NCBI RefSeq assembly: GCF_012034205.1
Contig: NZ_JAATEM010000001.1
Span: forward strand, 300,502-364,501
DNA length: 64,000 nucleotides
Reading direction: 5' to 3'
DNA from: Streptomyces composti
Lineage (GTDB): Bacteria; Actinomycetota; Actinomycetes; Streptomycetales; Streptomycetaceae
Below, piece by piece: positions 60,317 through 64,000 of this stretch (position 1 is the first letter of the stretch; the number at the start of each line of letters is the position of its first letter). A program made the position numbers and the translations under genes. The notes below the pieces were generated by a model, which did not search any database, had not been told where the DNA came from, and was given only the letters and a program-made list of their open reading frames with translations.

Positions 60317-63055
60317 TCACGACTGCGGAATCGTCTGCTCCGCCCAGATGACCTTGCCGGCCGGCAGATAACGGGTGCCCCAGCGCTCGGCGAGCTGCGC
60401 CACCAGGAACAGGCCCCGCCCTCCCTCGTCCGTCATCGTGGCGTAGCGCAGATGCGGCGAGGTGCTGCTGCCGTCGAAGACCTCGCAGATCAGCTGCCGG
60501 TCGCGCAGCATCCGCACCCGGATGGGGCTGCCGCCGTACCGGATCGCGTTGGTCACCAGCTCACTGAGGATCAGCTCCGTGGTGAAGCCCAGCTCGTCCA
60601 GGTCCCACTCGGCCAGTTTGCGCAGCACCGCCGCCCGGACCTGGCCCACGGCCGCCGGATCGGCGGGCACCGGCCACTCCGCGATACGGTCCGCCGGCAG
60701 CGCCCGGGTGCGCGCCACGATCAGCGCGATGTCGTCACCGGCCCGCCGCGGGCGCCGCGCCTCCAGCACCGCCCTGCAGGTGTCCTCCGGCGAGTCCCCG
60801 GCCCGCGACAGCGCCTCGCGCAGCAGTTCCAGACCCACGTCGATGTCCCGGGTGCGGTCCTCCACCAGCCCGTCCGTGTACAGCACGAGCCGGCTGCCCT
60901 CGGCAAGCTCCAGCTCCGCCGTCTCGAACGGCAGCCCGCCGAGCCCCAGCGGCGGCCCCGCGGGCACGTCCGGGTACTCGACGCTGCCGTCCGGACGGAT
61001 CAGCGCGGGCGGCGGATGACCGGCCCGGGCCACGGTGCAGCGCCGGGTCACCGGGTCGTAGACGGCGTACAGACAGGTCGCCCCGGTCACCGGCGCGCTG
61101 TGCTCCTCCTGCGCCTCGTCCTGGTCGATCCGCCCGACCAGTTCGTCCAGCAGGCCCAGCAGCTCCTCGGGCGGCAGGTCGAGGGCCGAGAAGTTGTGGA
61201 CCGCGGTGCGCAGCCGTCCCATGGTGGCCGCCGCGTGCAGTCCGTGGCCGACGACGTCGCCCACCACCAGCGCCACCCGGGTGCCCGACAGCGGCAGCAC
61301 GTCGAACCAGTCGCCGCCCACCCCGGCCTGCGCCGGCAGATAGCGGTAGGCGATCTCCAGGGCGCTCTGCTCCGGCAGGGTCCGCGGCAGCAGGCTGCGC
61401 TGCAGCGTCACCGCCATGTTGTGCTCACGGGTGTAGCGGCGGGCGTTGTCGATGGACACCGCGGCCCGCGCCACCAGCTCCTCGGCCAGCGCCACCTCCT
61501 CGGTGTCGAACGGCCGCGACTGCCCGGAGCGCCAGAAGCTCACCACGCCCAGCGTCGTCGCACCGGCCCGCAGCGGCACGGCGATCAGCGAGTGGATGCC
61601 GTACTCGACGACCTGCGCGGTGCGTTCGGCGTCCTGCGCCTGCCAGCCGGGTGCCTCCGCGAGGTGCGGTTCCAGCACCGCCCGGCCGCCGGCCAGGCTG
61701 CGTCCCTGCGGCGAGGAGTCCACGAACCGGATGGTCTCGCCCGCGGGATACAACGGGGCGTCCTTGCGGATCCCGGTCATCGCCGCACGGCGCATCGAGC
61801 TGGCCGCGTCCGGTGTGCCGCCGGCCAGCACCGCCTCGAACAGGTCCACGGTGGCGAAGTCCGCGAACCGCGGCACCGCCAGCTCCGTCAGCTCCTCCGC
61901 CGTACGGGTGACGTCCAGGCTGGTGCCGATGGCCACCCCGGCGTCGTACAGCATGTCCAGCCGTTCCCTGGCCTCCTCGGCGCGGCCGGACAGGGCCCGC
62001 AGCTCGGTGGAGTCGCGGACCGTGGCGACGCTGCCGGGCGGTCCGTCGGACCGGTCGATGGGCCGCTGGTTGACCGCCAGCAGCCGGTCGCCGACCAGCA
62101 GCACCTCGTCCGTGGCCATCCGCCGCGACGACAGCAGCTCCGCGGTGGCCGGATCCAGACCCAGATCGGCCACCTGCCGCCCCTCCGCGTCCGCCGGGAG
62201 CCCGAGCAGCCGGTGGGCCTCGTCGTTGGCGAGCATCAGGGTGCCGTCCCCGTCGACGATCACGACGCCCTCCCGCACGGCGTGCAGCACCGCGTCGTGG
62301 TGCTCGTACATCCGGGTCATCTCGTGCGGGCCCAGCCCGTGGGTCTGGCGCAGCAGCCGCCTGCTGACCAGGGCGGCTCCGGCCGTGGCCAGGGCCAGCG
62401 CCACACCCGCCGCGGTCAGCACCAGCGGCAGCTGGTGGTTCGCGGCACCGCCGACGTGCTCCGTGGTGATGCCCGCGGACACCAGGCCCACGACCGTGCC
62501 GTCCTCGTTCTTCACGGGGACCACGGCCTGCACCAGCTCGCCGATGGTGCCCTCGATCTGCTCCACCACGGGCTCGCCCCGCAGCGCGGGCGCGTAGGTG
62601 CCCACGAACCGCTTGCCGATCCGGTCCGGGCGCGGATGGGTGTAGCGGATGGCGGCGGTGTCCATCACCACCACGAAGTCGACCTTCGCCTGCTTGCGCA
62701 CGGCCTCGGCCTCCGGCTGCAGCACGGCCGTCGGGTCGGGCGACTGAAGCGCCTCGACGATGCCCGGAGAGTTGGCGAAGGTCTCCGCGACGGCCAGGGA
62801 GCGGCTGCGGGCCTCGTTGATGCTGTCCCGCCTCACCTGGAGCACCAGCGCCACGACCGCGGCCGCGACCAGCAGCACCACGATCACCACATGCAGGACG
62901 AACACCTGGCCGGCGACGCTGCGCCCGCTCAGCACCGATCGCAGCCCCGCCACAGGATGCCACCGCCGCCGGTCACCGCCTCGCCCCCGCTGCGCGGCCA
63001 CCGCGGCGGGCCGCCGGGGCGACCGGTCCCTGGAGCGACCCATGAGTCGGACCAT
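60317..63055 (-). CDS. Membrane sensor PP2C phosphatase with PAS, GAF and HATPase domains
   Basis: A 912-residue five-part protein. TM1 (about 52-74, VFVLHVVIVVLLVAAAVVAL), an extracytoplasmic cache-like sensor (about 75-205, with VDFVVVMDTAAIRYTHPRPD) and TM2 (about 208-230) are followed by PAS (about 255-340), GAF (about 365-545), PP2C (about 560-770: VGGDWFDV, GDVVGHG, YTDGLVED, DDIALIV) and HATPase_c (about 785-905: LSELVTNAIRYGG, EGGRGLFLVAQLAERWG). It likely links an outside ligand to anti-sigma partner switching. The ATG at 63055 is preferred; ATG 63043 is possible. Confidence 0.9.
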   Translation of the reverse strand: MVRLMGRSRDRSPRRPAAVAAQRGRGGDRRRWHPVAGLRSVLSGRSVAGQVFVLHVVIVVLLVAAAVVALVLQVRRDSINEARSRSLAVAETFANSPGIVEALQSPDPTAVLQPEAEAVRKQAKVDFVVVMDTAAIRYTHPRPDRIGKRFVGTYAPALRGEPVVEQIEGTIGELVQAVVPVKNEDGTVVGLVSAGITTEHVGGAANHQLPLVLTAAGVALALATAGAALVSRRLLRQTHGLGPHEMTRMYEHHDAVLHAVREGVVIVDGDGTLMLANDEAHRLLGLPADAEGRQVADLGLDPATAELLSSRRMATDEVLLVGDRLLAVNQRPIDRSDGPPGSVATVRDSTELRALSGRAEEARERLDMLYDAGVAIGTSLDVTRTAEELTELAVPRFADFATVDLFEAVLAGGTPDAASSMRRAAMTGIRKDAPLYPAGETIRFVDSSPQGRSLAGGRAVLEPHLAEAPGWQAQDAERTAQVVEYGIHSLIAVPLRAGATTLGVVSFWRSGQSRPFDTEEVALAEELVARAAVSIDNARRYTREHNMAVTLQRSLLPRTLPEQSALEIAYRYLPAQAGVGGDWFDVLPLSGTRVALVVGDVVGHGLHAAATMGRLRTAVHNFSALDLPPEELLGLLDELVGRIDQDEAQEEHSAPVTGATCLYAVYDPVTRRCTVARAGHPPPALIRPDGSVEYPDVPAGPPLGLGGLPFETAELELAEGSRLVLYTDGLVEDRTRDIDVGLELLREALSRAGDSPEDTCRAVLEARRPRRAGDDIALIVARTRALPADRIAEWPVPADPAAVGQVRAAVLRKLAEWDLDELGFTTELILSELVTNAIRYGGSPIRVRMLRDRQLICEVFDGSSTSPHLRYATMTDEGGRGLFLVAQLAERWGTRYLPAGKVIWAEQTIPQS

Positions 63056-63397
63056 GTGCCATGTCTACACTGCCGCGCGATCCGAGGCGAGGGGCGCCAC
63101 CCTCCATGATCTCCGGAGCTGCCTGCTCCGTGACCTCGGGACATGCGCGGGGGGACATGCGCGGGGCGCCCCCGCGCCGCCGGGCGCCGGTCCGTGGACA
63201 TGTGTGCCTGCGGGGTGCCCGGGTCCGCGGACGTGGATGCCTGCGGGGCGACGGCTCTCGGGCCGTGCGCGGCCGGTGACCAGCCGGCCGCGCACGGCCT
63301 CCCCCCCCTGCGCGCGGATCGTCCCCCGCTCCGCGCACCCTCGTGGAAGGTCTGAGAAATTCCTGAGGGGGTCAGTTCCGCGCCGTCCGCCCGGATG
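63056..63397. repeat. Repeat-rich intergenic region
   Basis: A 14-bp perfect tandem repeat GGGACATGCGCGGG (63139-63152 and 63153-63166) and a 33-bp imperfect tandem repeat (63189-63221 and 63222-63254, each starting GGTCCGYGGAC). Both lie upstream of the sensor phosphatase. No gene is supported. Confidence 0.65.
63261..63299 (-). terminator. Strong hairpin after the HEAT-like gene
   Basis: A perfect 16-bp stem GGCCGTGCGCGGCCGG (63261-63276 with 63284-63299) and a 7-nt loop, about 100 bp past the stop of the minus-strand gene at 63398. Confidence 0.78.
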
Positions 63398-63943
63398 TCA
63401 CCGCGCCAGCGCGTGCGCCAGCTCCGTGGTGGCGCGGGCGACCTCCGTGTCCGCCTCCTCGAGGAGCCGGTCCAGGTCGCCGGCGCGGGCCCGCACGGCC
63501 TGGCGCGCGGCGCGCTCCCAAGCCACCGGGTTCTCCCGGTGGTTGAGCAGCTTGGGGTAGGCGGCCGCGGTGCTCTCCCACTGCCGGGCGTCGGCGATGG
63601 CCTTCAGCAGCTGGATGATCTGGGGGCGGACGGTGACGTGCGGGAGCTGCGCCAGCTCCCAGAGGAAGGGGACGGTGGCGGCGGTCGCCTGCTCCACCAC
63701 GAATCCGTACTGGCAGATCCGGCGCCGCAGATCCTCCAGAGCGGCCCGGGCGGTGTCGGCGTCGCCCCAGGCGATGCCGTTGAGCAGCAGCGGGATGGCC
63801 GCCGCCGATCCGGTGGAGTCCTGGATCTCGGCCCACGGCACTCGGGACAGTGCCGCAAGGGGCGTGGCCCGTGCGACTCCGGTGGGGGGAGCGTGGCGCA
63901 CGGGGCGCTCGCTGCTCGGCTGTTCCGTCGAAGCGCTGCGCAT
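63398..63943 (-). CDS. Helical protein, possibly HEAT-repeat-like (181 residues)
   Basis: After a polar N-terminus the protein is a chain of helices (AAIPLLLNGIAWGDADTARA, ATAATVPFLWELAQLPHVTV, RPQIIQLLKAIADARQWEST) that resembles short alpha-solenoid proteins. No catalytic motif. GGAAAGG precedes the ATG. Function unknown. A scaffold role is only a guess from the fold. Confidence 0.7.
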   Translation of the reverse strand: MRSASTEQPSSERPVRHAPPTGVARATPLAALSRVPWAEIQDSTGSAAAIPLLLNGIAWGDADTARAALEDLRRRICQYGFVVEQATAATVPFLWELAQLPHVTVRPQIIQLLKAIADARQWESTAAAYPKLLNHRENPVAWERAARQAVRARAGDLDRLLEEADTEVARATTELAHALAR

Positions 63944-64000
63944 GGCGTGGGTGCCTTTCCGCGGCAGTCGTGTCAGGTGGGCGGGTACGGTCGGCCGGCC

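Noticed and set aside
60236..63109. Long plus-strand frame opposite the sensor phosphatase
   Set aside because: His/Gln/Arg-rich antisense composition; no conserved motif.
1..64000. Insertion sequences, prophage, tRNA or rRNA genes
   Set aside because: No transposase or integrase, no att-like tRNA duplication, and no recognisable tRNA or rRNA sequence was seen by eye.

Overview
This 64 kb window comes from a Streptomyces chromosome or that of a very close relative. It has very high GC with G/C-rich third codon positions, frequent GTG/TTG starts, a chaplin (41609-41845), a streptomycete-type graspetide pair (tgmA/tgmB), mycothiol-dependent formaldehyde metabolism (mscR) and five SpoIIE-type PP2C phosphatases. 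I see no rRNA, tRNA, CRISPR array, insertion sequence or prophage. The window starts inside a gene: an NHLM-family ABC exporter is cut at the left edge.

Layout. 0-4 kb: an NHLM peptide export operon (two ABC proteins, an HlyD-type adaptor) behind a Cys-free double-glycine peptide, with a strong hairpin between peptide and exporter. 4.4-10.8 kb: a streptogrisin-like protease and two divergent PP2C phosphatases. 11-17.6 kb: dTDP-rhamnose genes (rmlA, rmlB, rmlD, rmlC), a methyltransferase-like gene and a TarS/TarP-like glycosyltransferase, probably a cell-wall glycopolymer locus. 17.8-27.2 kb: metabolic and cell-wall genes (phosphoesterase, mscR with an MBL hydrolase, two SDRs, L,D-transpeptidase, membrane-anchored protease, PatB-type lyase, PPOX protein). 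27.2-30.4 kb: a TetR regulator with paired palindromic operators, an OB-fold/zinc-ribbon protein, an ATP-grasp protein and a membrane peptidoglycan-binding protein. 30.4-43 kb: an ANTAR-linked phosphatase, an RpiR regulator, a stand-alone DUF3662 protein, two GT39-like membrane glycosyltransferases, a kinase, a beta-phosphoglucomutase-like enzyme, the chaplin and a membrane PP2C. 43-48.7 kb: a GH64 glucanase under a CebR-like operator, small conserved proteins and the graspetide locus. 49-55 kb: a helical-repeat membrane protein, a large unknown protein and a compact operon of three Roadblock-like proteins plus a PATAN/DUF4388 protein. 55-64 kb: a GH65 phosphorylase, a secreted lamin-tail protein, an iron-boxed ferredoxin reductase, a five-domain sensor phosphatase and a HEAT-like protein.

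Themes. Signalling by phosphatases, cell-envelope building and two unrelated RiPP-type peptide systems dominate. Several genes look leaderless, with a TANNNT box 6-7 nt before the start codon. The most unusual assemblies are the Roadblock/PATAN operon without a GTPase or kinase (52691-54872), the internally repeated Cys-free exported peptide (3593-3805) and the graspetide pair without its usual methyltransferase (47038-48229). All calls come from reading the sequence by eye; no database search was run.
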